DNA of 64,000 nucleotides from Carnegiea gigantea. Lineage: Eukaryota > Streptophyta > Magnoliopsida > Caryophyllales > Cactaceae. Position 1 is the first letter of the stretch. Every line of letters starts with the position of its first letter. Position numbers and translations under genes: made by a program. Of the stretch, positions 33,473-45,030 are shown piece after piece. The notes under the pieces are model-generated. The model made no database searches, was not told the origin of the DNA, and saw nothing but the letters and a program-made list of their open reading frames with translations. The DNA lies in assembly GCA_029747015.1 (NCBI GenBank), contig JAKOGI010002783.1:1-64000 (forward strand), given 5' to 3'.

Positions 33473-33714
33473 TGATGCATATTTCCATATGCATCATTTT
33501 TATTCAAGTCCAATTTCAAAGAAGAAAAGGGTCAAAGAAGATCATGCTTGGAAGTGTGCTTATTTGGTCTTATTAAGTGAGTTCAAAGACTCACGACACT
33601 ATGGAGAGGTCAAAAAGAGGTTAAGCTTTGCTAGAAATTTGGTGCCGAATTCATCCCTGCGGAATCCGATTTTTTGTGACCACTTTTGGACAAGCTCACG
33701 TGGACCCACAACTT
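33473..33714 (+). repeat. 5' LTR remnant of element L
   Basis: Starts with the TGATGCATAT..ATATGCATCA palindrome (33473-33496) and keeps an open frame for the LTR-encoded tail as far as ..CACAACTTGA, where the deletion joins it to gag. Confidence 0.85.
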
Positions 33715-34926
33715 GAAAAGGAGATGGTCATCCTTGAAACTCCAAAGTTTCGTGGCCAAAAAGAAGATTTTCCTTACTGGATTTCCAAAGTGGATCAAGT
33801 TTTCACTCGCTACAATATTGATGAGCAAGAGAAGTTTAAGGTGGTTATCGAGAAGCTCCGAGGCCATGCGCTTGAATGGTGGGAAAAATACAAGTATAAG
33901 AGGAAGAAGAGAGGAAAAAGTAAGATCAAAACGTGGGACAAGTTGAGAGGAAAATTAATCGATGCTTCTGCTCCAACCTCTTACTTACACAACCATCCTT
34001 TACTTTCCTTTGAGGTAAACAACTTTGATTCCTCTTCTAAAAACCTCTCTTTCAACAAGGGAAGCTCAATTCCATCCCCTCAACCCACATTTTTAGCCCC
34101 TTCCACTCCACAAAAGAAGCAAACTCCACAAACAAGCCAAGCCCTTGCAGATCGACCTAACCCCGACCCTTTGAACCTTAGGAGGTGTTCTAAGTGTCAA
34201 GGCTTTAGTCACACACCTACGGGCTGCCCCAACAAGGAATTCATCACCATCGCCGAATGGGAAGTAGCCATGGAGGAAGAAAAGGGGGAGAACGATCAGG
34301 AGGAAAGCCTTGAAGAAGAAATTGAACTCAAGGTTGAAAAAGAAGAAATACTTCACTTAGAGAAGGTTTCTCAAAAGCCAAACGAAATTGAAGAAGAGCA
34401 TGCAAATATTCATTTCAATCCAAAGGAGCAAGACCATATCCTATCCTTTCCCCACAAAATCACATTAACCCCCATTCAACCTTCCCAAATCCTCAAACCA
34501 CATAAAGCCTCACAAAATGATCTATTACTCACCTCTCTTTCCCCAACCGAATCTCACCTTAGTTTTCACCCTTCCCACACCCACTTTTATCAAACCTCAG
34601 TGCATATTGCTTTTCAAGTGCTGCCTTTTGACCTTATTCCATCTCCCAAACCCAAAGACAGTCCTCACTTGGATGTCTTTCTCATCCCCCTCCTGTATGC
34701 CACCCTACAAATGATGCCCTTTGGCCACTTCCTACAAGAGCTCCCATTTCATAAGCATGCCTCCCTTCATGAGAAGCTTGCCAATCCTTTGAGTTTGAGG
34801 ACAAACTCAAAACAACCCGGGGAGTATGATGCATATTTCCATATGCATCATTTTTATTCAAGTCCAATTTCAAAGAAGAAAAGGGTCAAAGAAGATCATG
34901 CTTGTGTGCTTATTTGGTCTTATTAA
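33715..34926 (+). pseudogene. Gag-like ORF of element L (N-terminus deleted, tail frameshifted)
   Basis: Open from the LTR junction. It has the Gag core (GQKEDFPYWISKVDQVFTRY, ALEWWEKYKYKRKKRGKSK), an intact CCHC knuckle (CSKCQGFSHTPTGC, about 34191-34232) and an acidic spacer EESLEEEIELKVEKEEILHL shared with R. The Pro/His-rich C-terminal part is shared only in pieces with A and R (TLTPIQPSQ) and lacks the CGVIEEVEQ repeats. It enters the 3' LTR at 34827. A deletion of 4 nt (CATGCTTGTGTGC for CATGCTTGGAAGTGTGC) throws it out of the conserved tail frame and it stops at 34926. Non-functional without its N-terminus. Confidence 0.8.
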
Positions 34927-35977
34927 GTGAGTTCAAAGACTCACGACACTATGAAGAGGTCAAAAAGAGGTTAAGCTTTGCTAGAAATTTGGCGCTGAAT
35001 TCATCCCTGCGGAACCCGATTTTTTGTGAACACTTTTGGACAAGCTCAAGTGGACCCACAACTTGAGGCTCCACATGGTTTTGAAGTTTAAGATTTCAGC
35101 TTTCAAATAAGCCCAAGTTTGTTTAATTTGGACATCATTTGATTGGGCAAAATATCACTCAAAGATACGTTGTGCTGATCCAGTCCAGTCTGAGATAGGT
35201 GCATTGTTTGAGCCATAACTTTTAAACCGCTTATCCAAATTGAGCAAATGAGCCCATTCTGGAAACTAGACTTCCAGGGCTTTCTATCAAGCCCACGAAC
35301 GCGTGATTTGGCCGAGTATTCTGGAAGATATACTCTGTTGAAGTTGAGGTAGTTGCAAGGATTAATGCTGGGAATATGAAGAGTCTTCGGTTACATATAC
35401 TTGTGTGGCTGATATTGTGCACGTTTTAGATGCTTCTAGATTGATGTAATCAGCTGCAAAAATCCTAGAATATTCCTTGTAACCTCCCCCACCCCTTTTA
35501 TGATGAGTCTTTTCATTTTTCTTAGACTTTTCATTAGCTAGTTTTAATTGTTAGGAGTTATTTGAGTCCTTTGATTGTCTTTTGCTGAGTCTATAAAAAG
35601 GGGAGGGGCGTGTGAAGCTATTCATTCAGCATTGTAAGAAATTTCCAAAGCAATACAAGTACTTTGAGTGTGTTTCTCAAAAGTGCAACTAAATTCCTAG
35701 TTCTATATCTTGAATTGTGGCAAATTCAAGTGGTGTTCTAGGTTCTCTTCCTTTTCCAATTGGAGTGATTCCTTGGTTAAGACAAGAGAATTAGCCCAAG
35801 GTCAAGTCATTGAGTGGCTCCGTGAAGGATTATCTCAATTACAAGATCTTGTTCTATTCCTTTTTCTTGTGTAGTGAAATTTTTCATCCATCTCATCCAT
35901 CTTTCATTTCTCTTCCCAATTTGGCTTATTTTGAGTTGGAGTTTGATTTGGTTCACTTGCCACCCACATATACATCA
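34827..35977 (+). repeat. 3' LTR of element L
   Basis: 1151 bp, preceded by a purine tract (CCCGGGGAGTA). It begins with the terminal palindrome and contains TATAAAAAGGGG near 35592. Confidence 0.88.
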
Positions 35978-35982
35978 TCAGG

Positions 35983-37441
35983 CAAGTTTTCTCCACCCTT
36001 AGAAGCTAGAAGCTATATGGGAAGTTGAAAAAATGTGAGTTCTTTATACCAAGGGTTGTCTTCCTTGGATATGTGGTTTCCTGTGATGGTATTCAGGTGG
36101 ATGAAGCCAAGGTTGAAGCAATTAAATCTCGGCCATTACCTACCTCAACCACTGCAGTCAGAAGTTTCCATGGGTTAGCTTCCTTCTATAGAAGATTCAT
36201 CAAGGATTTCAGTAGTACCATCAGAGCTCCTCTCACTGAATGCCTAAAGAGGAGAAGTTTTTCCTGCTCTCCAACAGCATAGAAAGCTTTTGAGACCATC
36301 AAGCAAAGGTTATGTGAGGCACTAGTCCTAGCCTTACCTAGCTTTGAAGAATTATTTGATGTAGAGTGTGATGCCAGTGGGGTGGGCATTGAAGCTGTTC
36401 TTACCCAACTTAAAAAGCCCCTAGCCTACTCCGGTGAAAAGCTTACTAGTCCTAAACTCAATTACTCAACCTATGACAAAGAATTCTACGCCATAGTCAG
36501 AGCTTTGAGCCACTGGAGTCACTACCTGAAGCCTAAAGCCTTTGTCCTGCATTCAGACCATCAAGCATTAAGGTTTCTCAATGGCCAGCCCAAGCTTAAT
36601 GCAAGACATGTAAAATGGGTCGAGTTCCTACAAGCTTTCCGCTTTTCTGCCAAGCACAAGAAGGGAAATGAGAATGTAGTAGCAAATGCACTCTTAAGGA
36701 GACATGCCTTGATTTCTGTTTTAGGTGCAAAGCTATTGGGATTGCAGTGTATTCAGGCTTACTACCCTGAAGACTCAGCTTTTCAAGAGTTGATGAGTAA
36801 CACCCCAGCTCAAGGGCCTTATGTGATTCAAGATGGGTTTTTGTTTAAAGTAAACAAACTGTGTGTTCCAGCATGTCCATTAAGGGACTTGTTAGTAAGA
36901 GAGGCCCATAGGGGGTCACTTGCTGGGCATTTTGGGATGAACAAGACCTTGGATATTCTGAGGGAGCATTTTCATTGGCCAAAAATGGGGGAAGATGCTC
37001 ATAAAGTGGTGTCCAGATGCTCCATTTGCCATAAAGCCAAGAGCCAATTCCATCAAGGCCTTTATACACCCCTTTCAATCCCATTAAGGCCTTAGGAAGA
37101 TGTTAGTATGGATTTTGTTGTTGCTTTACCTAGAGCCCAGAGAGGTAAAGATTCAGTTATGGTGGTGGTAGACAGATTCACCAAAGCTGACGATGCATCT
37201 TACATTGCTGATTTGTACTTTAGAGAAATCATTAGATTGCGTGGAGTCCCCTAGACCATTGTAAGTGATAGAGACACCAAGTTTTTGTCTCATTTTTAGA
37301 GAAGTTTGTGGCATCTGCTGGGTATCAAGCTCTTGTATAGCACCACTTGCCACCCCCAAACTGATGGCCAATTGAGGTCACCAGCAGGACCTTGTCCACC
37401 CTTCTTAGAACCTTGGTCCAGAAGGATTTGAAGGAATGGGA
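35983..37441 (+). pseudogene. Element J RT end, RNase H and integrase, second part
   Basis: Resumes the J polyprotein after element L: RT end ([20 protein letters not shown]), RNase H ([14 protein letters not shown], 36361 onward), integrase zinc finger ([14 protein letters not shown].. CSICHKAKS, about 36905-37040) and catalytic core ([16 protein letters not shown]). Stops include one near 36280, TAG at about 37093 (Trp expected), TAG near 37252 and TAG near 37298, plus frame damage around 37370. Interrupted at 37442 by element M. Confidence 0.88.
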
Positions 37442-38550
37442 TGATGGAGACCATCATGAATGGCCCAAAGACTATCAAGCCCAGCCCAAGGAAGACCCAA
37501 TCAAGCTTCAAGAAGTCAAAGACGTGGCAAAACTCTGTAGAAAAGTTTTATTCCTTCCGGAAGAATTAGTGCCCGATTCGTCCCTGTGGAAGGTAATTTC
37601 TGTGGCAACTTTTGGACAAGCTCAAGTAGACCCAAAACTTGAGGCCCCATATGCTTTGGAAGCTTAAGATTTCAGCTTTAAAATAAGCCCAAGTTTGTTT
37701 AATTTGGACGTCATTTGATTGGGCAAAATATCACTCAAAGGTACATTATTCTGATCCAGTCCAGTCTGAGATAGGTGCATTGTTTGGGCCATAACTTTTA
37801 CACCGCTTATCCAAATTGAGCAAATGAAGCCATTCTGGAAAATAGACTTCCAGGGCTTTCTAGCAAGCCCAAGAACGTGTATTTTGGCCGAGTATTCTGG
37901 AAGATATACTCTATTGACTTTGAGGCAGCTGCAAGGATTAATTCTGGGAAAGTGAAGAGTCTTCAGTTACATGTGTTTGTGTGGCTGATATTGTGCACAT
38001 TTTGGAGGCTTCTAGATGGAGATAATCAGCTAATAGAAATCCTAGAATATTCCTTATAACCTCCCCCATCCCTTTTATGATGAGTCTTTTCATTTTACTT
38101 AGTCTTTTCATTGGCTAGTTTTAATTGTTAGGAGTTGTTGAGTCTTTTGGTTGTCTTTTGCTGAGCTTATAAAAGAGGAGGGGCGTGTGATGCTTGTCAT
38201 TCAGATTGTATGAGATTTCCAAAAGCAATACAAGTACTTTGAGTGTGTTTCTCAAAAGTGCATCTAAAATTCCTAGTTCTATATCTTGAATTGTGGCAAA
38301 TTCAAGTGGTGTTCTAGGTTCTCTATCTTCTCCATTGGAGTGATTTCTCGGTTAAGAAAAGAGAATTAGCCCAAGATCAAGTCATTGAGTGGCTCCGTGA
38401 AGGATTATCTCAATTACAAGATCTTGTTCTATCCTTTTCTTGTGTGGTGAAGATCTTCTTCCATCTCATCCATCTTTCATTTCTCTTTTCACTTTGGTTT
38501 GTTTTGAGTTTGAGTTTGATTTGGATCACTTTCCACGCACACATACATCA
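37442..38550 (+). repeat. 5' LTR of element M
   Basis: 1109 bp, TGATGGAGACCATC..CACACATACATCA. The start holds an open frame (to 37667) for the conserved tail, here ..TFGQAQVDPKLEAP... Confidence 0.9.
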
Positions 38551-38552
38551 AT

Positions 38553-38566
38553 TGGTATCAGAGCCA
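38553..38566 (+). other. Primer binding site of element M
   Basis: TGGTATCAGAGCCA, initiator tRNA-Met type. Confidence 0.92.
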
Positions 38567-38810
38567 AGGTTTTTAAGAGACCCACATCACACCCAAATAC
38601 ATCCCAAAAGTCAAAATATAAAAAACACCCCTGCAACAGCTTCACCCACAAACCCGAACCTACGCACGGTCGCCCGTGCCAAGGAGCACGACCGTGCCTC
38701 CTTCAAAATCTGCATTCCACAAGTCGAAGCAAAGCACGGCCACCTCGTGCCTCACTGCACGCCCGTGCCACCTTCCCCAGCAGCATTTTCTTCCCCCAAA
38801 GCACTTCAAC
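38567..38810 (+). other. Element M leader with two palindrome pairs
   Basis: GCACGGTCGCCCGTGCC (38664-38680) with GCACGACCGTGCC (38686-38698), then GCACGGCCACCTCGTGCC (38734-38751) with GCACGCCCGTGCC (38757-38769). One pair fewer than element E. Confidence 0.8.
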
Positions 38811-41165
38811 ATGTCTACTAAATCTACAAGAAGCGATCAAGTAAGAGTAGAGGAGTTGGAAGCCCAGGTTACATATCTCCAGACACAACTTGGCCAACTC
38901 TTAGAGGAGAAAAGAAGGTGGGTTCATAGCCCCACACCCTCTCACCCTCATGAACCGGTGGTCGAATCTGAAGAGGAAGTGCTTCACTCCCGTGCCAATT
39001 CAAGTGATGAGGAAGCCCCATGGAGACGAAAGCAAGGAGGCAATATTGGTGGTGTCCGAATTGACATCCCCGAATTTGAAGGTCAACTTGATCCGGATTT
39101 GTTCCTCGATTGGTTGCATACCATTGAGCGAATCTTTGAGTACGAGGACATCCCAGAGGACAAGAAGGTAAAACTTGTAGCCCTTAAACTCAGAAAATAT
39201 GCTTCAATTTGGTGGGCTAATCTTGGAGCTAAAAGAGAAAGGAATGGAAAGGGAAAAATCAGAACTTGGGCCAAAATGAAAGAAAAGCTTAAGGCCAAGT
39301 TTCTTTCCTCTCACTATGTGCAAGACAATTATCTCAAGCTCCATCGACTCAAGCAAGGATCCAAGAGTGTGGAAGAATACACTCGGGAGTTTGAACAACT
39401 CCTACTTAAATGTGATTTGAAAGAAGACGACTCACAAACCTTGGTAAGATACTTGACCGGTCTTGATGAGTCCATTGCTCATGTAATTGAGTTGCAACCC
39501 TATTCACCCCTAGATGACTTGAGTTCTCTAGCCTATAAGGTAGAGCAACAAAAGAAATCTAAGGGAAAGAGCATCTTGTCCAAACCTCTTTCTCGTCCCC
39601 ACTCCACACAAAGACCCCCTACTACCCTCCTAGACCTCAAAACCCTCCACAAGCCAAAAACACCACTCCAACCCCTCCTAAGCCCTCCACACAAGAGCCC
39701 AAATCCAAGGACAAGATTCGATGTTTTCGTTGCCAAGGAATGCGACACTATGCCTCAGAGTGTCCAAACAAAAGGATTGTTTCCTTAGCAGAATATCAAG
39801 AAGCATGTGAAGAACATGCATATGAAGAAGAAGAAGGAGAACATTTTGAAGAAGGAAGCTTGGAAGAAGTTGAAGAAGGCCCCGATGAAGGAGAATTGCT
39901 AGTCATCCGCCGGACATTGAGTGGATTTGCTACTCAAGAAGACATGGAGCAAAGAGAAGCTATATTCCACACAAGGTGTACCGTGGGTAACAAGGTATGC
40001 TCCCTCATTATTGATGGTGGAAGTTGTGCCAATGTTGCTTGCAAGACTATGGTTGATAAGCTCAAGCTGCAAGTCTCTCCTCGCCCCAATCCCTACACCA
40101 TTCAATGGTTGAACCAAGGCAAGGGTTTGCAAATCACTCACGGATGTCTTGTTTCTTTTTCAATTGGGAAAAATTATAAGGATGAGATATGGTGTGACAT
40201 TGTCCCTATGGATGCTTGTCATATTTTGTTGGGTAGACCACGGCTATTTGATAGAAGTGTCATCCATGATGGCTGGATGAACACTTATTCTTTCCAAAAA
40301 GACCACAAAAAGATTACCCTTACTCCTCTCAAAATTCCCTCCACCACTAGGCCCAAAGACAATCCTCACTTAGATGTCTTTCTCACCACTCTCCTCAAAT
40401 CCGAGCACCATGAATTTGAGTCTTTCAAAGACTTGATTCTTCTACAAGAGGAACCTAAGCCCCCATCTCCCACACATCCACTACTCACCCCTCTCCTTCA
40501 AACCTACCATCATGTCTTTCCACAAGAGATCCCACATGCCCTTCCCCCTCCTAGATCCATCTAACACAAGATAGACCTCATTCCCGGTTCTGTTCTTCCC
40601 AACAAGCCGGCCTACCGGATGTCTCCTAGTGAAACTCAAGAAATCCAAAGACAAGTAGATGACCTCTTGTCCAAAGGTTTAATTCGGGAGAGTTTGAGTC
40701 CATGTGCCGTGCCCGCCCTCCTTGTTCCTAAAAAGGACGGTAGCATGCGCATGTGTGTGGATAGCCGGGCTATTAACAAAATCACTATCAAGTATCGGTA
40801 TCCTATTCCAAGATTGGAAGATCTACTTGATGAACTCCATGGAGCCGCCATCTTTTCCAAGATTGATTTACGAAGTGGCTACTATCAAATCCGGATCTTT
40901 GAAGGTGATGAATGAAAAACCGCCTTTAAGACTAAAGGAGGTTTGTATGAGTGGCTTGTGATGCTATTTGGGCTTACTAATGCCCCTAGCACTTTCATGA
41001 GGCTTATGAACCAAGTTCTAAAGCCCCTCATTGGCATTTGTGTTGTTGTCTACTTTGATGATATTTTGGTCTATAGCAAGGACGAAGAAGAGCATGCCCA
41101 ACACTTGCAACAAGTTTTGGAGATCCTTTCTCAAGAGCAACTCTATGGCAATATGGAGAAATGTT
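38811..41165 (+). pseudogene. Gag-protease-RT of element M (broken, integrase lost)
   Basis: ATG 38811 (MSTKSTRSDQVRVEELEAQ) as in element E. Gag is intact to the Pro-rich linker, where a small indel near 39610 shifts the frame. The knuckle is CFRCQGMRHYASEC (Gly to Arg). Protease LIIDGGSCANVAC is kept. Stops follow at 40562-40564 (TAA for CAA) and 40913-40915 (TGA for TGG). RT reaches [19 protein letters not shown] and MEKC, then joins LTR sequence at about 41165; everything downstream in pol is deleted. Confidence 0.9.
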
Positions 41166-41381
41166 ATTCCTTCCGGAAGAATTAGTGCCCGATTCGTCCC
41201 TGCGGAAGGTAATTTCTATGGCAACTTTTGGACAAGCTCAAGTAGACCCACAACTTGAGGGCCCATATGCTTTGGAAGCTTAAGATTTCAGCTTTAAAAT
41301 AAGCCCAAGTTTGTTTAATTTGGATGTCATTTGATTGGGCAAAATATCACTCAAAGGTACTTTTCACGCACACATACATCA
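41166..41381 (+). repeat. 3' LTR remnant of element M
   Basis: Two LTR pieces fused. 41166 to about 41360 matches the 5' LTR from TTATTCCTTCCGGAAGAATT (37550 onward) to CAAAGGTAC. This is joined to the last 20 bp (..CACGCACACATACATCA). Confidence 0.85.
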
Positions 41382-41386
41382 TGGGA

Positions 41387-41975
41387 TCTCAAGCTGCCTC
41401 ATGCTGAGTTTGCTTACAACAGAACACCAACTAGAGCTACTGGTTGTTCACCTTTTGAGGCATTATATGGGATTAATCCCCTAACTCTTATTGACCTTAT
41501 TCCTCTCCCCACTAATTGCAAGGTTAGCTTTGAGGCTGAAAAGAGGGCCAAGGAAATGAAGAAGCTTCATGAGCAGATTAGAGTCCATATTGAGAAGGTT
41601 AATGAAGCCAACAAAATCAAGGCCAACAAGAATAGGGAAGGCATGGAGTATCAGCCTGGTGATCTTGTTTGGTTGCACCTTAGGAAGGAAAGGTTCTCTA
41701 CTAGAAGGAAGAGCAAGCTAATGGCTAGAGGGGACAGACCTCTCAAGGTTCTAGCCAAGGTGGGAGCTAATGCTTACAAACTGGAACTTTCAGGAGACAT
41801 GGCTGTTTCAGCCACCTTCAATATGGGTGATCTGAGCCCCTATGTAGAGAATGAAATTGACTTTGGGGATTTGAGGGCAAATCCTCTCAAAGGAGGGGAG
41901 GATGATGCAGAACTGAGGCTACAACAAGACCCTCATCCTGGACCAGAGAAGACTTTGCTGCTCAGCCACCAATAA
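41387..41975 (+). pseudogene. Element J integrase C-terminus, third part
   Basis: Continues J after M: LPHAEFAYNRTPTRATG, QPGDLVWLHLRKERFSTRRK and the integrase C-terminal segment VSATFNMGDLSPYVEN. No chromodomain follows. The purine tract AAAGGAGGGGAGGA (41889-41902) precedes the 3' LTR, and the frame continues 24 codons into that LTR (stop 41973-41975). Confidence 0.88.
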
Positions 41976-43025
41976 GGCCAAGTCTGTGAGGCAATACAAT
42001 TCAGTTTGGAGGCCATTTTGGGGAGATCCTTGCTTTGCTGGGCACCCCAGCATCACTGTCATCCAAACCAAGTCATTTTGAGGCTCAAACAGTAGCCTTA
42101 GTCCAGTTCAGTTCAAATAAAGAACAACCTGTAGTCACCATGTTTGAGGTTATTTTGCCTGCCTCTAGTAACACATGCATGCCCAAGGAATCCAATCCCT
42201 TTTGATTAGTACCCTCACTCATAATCAGCTCCTAAATGATAAAGGTTACTTGATTTTTGTCCTGGAATTAATTACTGGCGGCAGCAGGTCAGCAGTAGGT
42301 CAGCAACAGTAACAGCAGTTTAAAGGGAGAATTTTTACCCCCAACCTAGCAGCTCATTTCGGTAAGTCTAAGGGCTTGAAAAGGTGTCTAAATATTTATC
42401 CAACAAGGCCTTAAAGTTGCAGATTCAGATCCTTTAGCATCAGCTTTTAACCAGCACTAAAATGCAAGAAATACCCTTTTATCCTTTGGATTTCAGTGTG
42501 CTGTACTTGCTGGCAGGCCGGGTTAGCTCGATGTAATCAGCTACAAATCTCCTCCCAAGGCCATCATTAGCAAGTACCTTGATGCCATTAAGGGTTGACA
42601 CCTGAGTAATGGAGATAAGCAAAGGGTTTAGGTGTCAAGAATCTAGCCTGTTGCTACTTTAAGCTAGTTTAGTTCAAATCTGTTTTCTTACTTTAGCCAG
42701 AATCAGGTATGGCCGTTGATCCTTTTATTGTAACCGAGTATTTAAGGCTTGTCTCCACTTGTAATACTCAGATTATTATGAATAAAAGTCTTCCTTTTGT
42801 TGGTTCAAGCAAAAACCTCTCAAAATCTCTCTAACTTTAGCCTGTTCAGGTGGTGTTGAGAGTGATTCTTTATCTAAACTCCTGGTGCATTCTACTTTAA
42901 GGGGCTTAGTGGTGAATCCTGTAGTTCAGGTTGGTGAAAATACTTCCTTTAGGCCAGTTCATATCTTCCATGTTGAGTTACTTGCTTTGTTAACAATTCA
43001 GGCTTGCAAGACTCAACATACATCA
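41903..43025 (+). repeat. Element J 3' LTR
   Basis: 1123 bp, TGATGCAGAACTG..CATACATCA. It lacks the K insertion, which confirms K as a later event in the 5' copy. Confidence 0.92.
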
Positions 43026-43191
43026 GTAACCTAGTTGATCTAAAGAGATTGCCCAAGTGTGTTTCAAGAGTGGCTGCTCGGATTATCTCTTGCAAACCCA
43101 CTTGTTTATCCCATTTAGCTTGGTTTACTCACATTCTATCCATCACTTGCATTCTGCCCAGATTGTGTTCTTGGTTTCCTTTGAGTGTTTT
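43026..43191 (+). repeat. Element F 5' LTR, piece 3
   Basis: Lies between J and N. 43026-43030 is the J TSD and 43187-43191 (GTTTT) the N TSD. The text GCCCAAGTGTG resembles the rc of H near 25880. Confidence 0.7.
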
Positions 43192-44930
43192 TGATGGAAA
43201 TCCCTCCATCCCTTTTATTAAAAAAGAATCAAATCAAATTAGGTAATCTTATTATGCTGGTTTAAGGATGAATAAATCATCCAAGTTTTGATTAAACATT
43301 GAAACTGCAGGGCAAGGGTTAAATCCAGCAGCTAACCCGTATTTGTGTGCTTAATTTCTCAAACATACTAAGGGTTTACGTCTAATATTTTTTGATGGAT
43401 TTGAAGATCAAGATGTTAGCTTTCCAACAAATCAAGTTTCATCCAATTTGGACTTCATTTGGTCGTTCAAATCAGCAATTAAACCCAAGGTGTCAAAACG
43501 GCCCAGCAGGGCCAGGATGAACCCGGTTTTGTTCTTTTTATTTCTTATGATGTAGTTTAGCTTAAATCTTGTATTTTTACATATTTTGGGTCCCAAGATC
43601 TTAGCTTTCATGTCCAATTGGAATTACCAGATTTGGAGTTCAATTGGTTAGTGAACTAAGCTAATTAGTAAACCTGTGCTGTTTTGGAGTCTAATCTGCA
43701 CGGTTTGGGAAATCAGGCTGATTCAAGGGGCAAATGACGTACAATTGCTATGATAAAAAAAGGAGGATAATCTAGACATCTTGAGGTTTCCAACCATGTA
43801 AGAAACGTAGCAATTAGTCATCATTTGAGGTGTCAAACATGCATTGCAAGTGGAGGCAGAAACCGGCTGCTTGACACCTGGTTGCTTAGCCTGGTGGTTT
43901 TCCTCCTTCAAGGGGGTTGCTTAAGGTGGAAGGCTGCCAAGCAGGTCATTTTGAGCTGCTTGATTAAGCACCACTCAGCTACTTAAGAGAGAGACACGTG
44001 GAGCTAGTGAAACGCCACCATTTTGCAAGCTCTCATTCGACCACTCAAGCATGACATGGCACACATGCAATTTTCAGTCCTTTTGAGGTGGCAGCCATGC
44101 TCTCTTACCGTCCTTGAAGGGAAATTGAGTCAACAAGGTTTCTTAATACTTAGGAAAGAGTTTAAGAAGGAAATCTTGTGTTTTGTAGCTTAAACTTTCA
44201 GCTTATGTATGTTTTAGCTTAAACCGTGTATTAGTAAGCATAGGATTAGTTTAATGACTTTCCTTGCCTAGAAGGAAAGCTCTTTTCATGTAATCACAAG
44301 GCTATATAAGTGCCTTGGCTGCTCTTTTGTAAAAAAAACAAGTTTTGAGTATTGAAGTTGAAAGTAAAGACTTTGTGTCTTGAGATTTCTTAAAACACTT
44401 AACTTGCTTATCCTTAATTGTGGCCGATTAAGGTGGTGACCAAGTGAGTCTCAATCTTTGGTTAGGTGGTGAATCTTATCCTAATCCAAGATTAAGGGCC
44501 CTAAGCTAAATGATTAGTGGTGTATCTTATCTAATCATCTAGCTTAGAACTATCCAAGTTTCATTAAACCCTCTTGAAGTTCACAAACTAGTTCTTGGTT
44601 TCACTCCTCTTAAACCATGAATTACCTTTGTTCTTCTTAGTGTCTTTTTATCCTCCTTTACTTCCCTCACTTCCTTTACCCCTTGATTCCTCTTTTCCAC
44701 ACAAAATCAAGCCTTGACTTAGCTGATTGCATCGAACTTCCTTTAACCTTCAAAGCCATCTCAAACCGTGGAAAGGGACTTACCTAGGCAAGCTAGGCAG
44801 TGAATTGGCACGGGCACCCCGTGCCATCAAGCACGGCCGTGCCACCCCTAGCCGTGAGAGTTTGCTTGTTTTCTAGCCTCTTTTGACGTGAGTTTACTTG
44901 GGTTGCTATCCTTCCCTTGGACTTACATCA
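43192..44930 (+). repeat. 5' LTR of element N
   Basis: Starts TGATGGAAATCCC. TATATAAG at 44303-44310. Near its end it carries GGCACGGGCACCCCGTGCC (44807-44825) and the perfect 12-nt palindrome GCACGGCCGTGC (44831-44842). Confidence 0.92.
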
Positions 44931-44934
44931 TTTT

Positions 44935-44946
44935 TGGTATCAGAGC
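44935..44946 (+). other. Primer binding site of element N
   Basis: TGGTATCAGAGC, 4 nt after the LTR; the complementarity to initiator tRNA-Met ends here (AAG follows). Confidence 0.88.
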
Positions 44947-45030
44947 AAGTTCAGATCCTTGCCTGAACCCCACGCTCCCAAATTCAATCCAAACACAGTC
45001 AAGCATAAACCGTTCCTTCCTGCGATCACA

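Larger units (their letters stand above)
33473..35977 (+). mobile_element. Element L: internally deleted gag-only element in the RT of J
   Basis: Flanked by TSD TCAGG (33468-33472, 35978-35982). The 5' LTR survives only as its first 242 bp (33473-33714); sequence then jumps straight into gag (EKEMVILETPKFRG), so the rest of the LTR, PBS, leader and Gag N-terminus are missing. The 3' LTR is 34827-35977 (1151 bp). Family of A and R. Confidence 0.88.
37442..41381 (+). mobile_element. Element M: decayed relative of element E inserted in J integrase
   Basis: TSD TGGGA (37437-37441, 41382-41386). Complete 5' LTR (37442-38550), PBS, palindrome leader and gag-pol up to RT. Two deletions then remove RNase H, integrase and most of the 3' LTR. 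Confidence 0.9.
28056..43025 (+). mobile_element. Element J: decayed autonomous Ty3/gypsy element carrying three later insertions
   Basis: LTRs 28056-30909 (1124 bp after removing solo LTR K) and 41903-43025 (1123 bp); both begin TGATGCAGAACTG and end CATACATCA. Flanks ATAAC (28051-28055) and GTAAC (43026-43030) form a TSD with one change. After removing K, L and M the element is about 6.8 kb. The gag-pol is full of stops. Confidence 0.88.
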
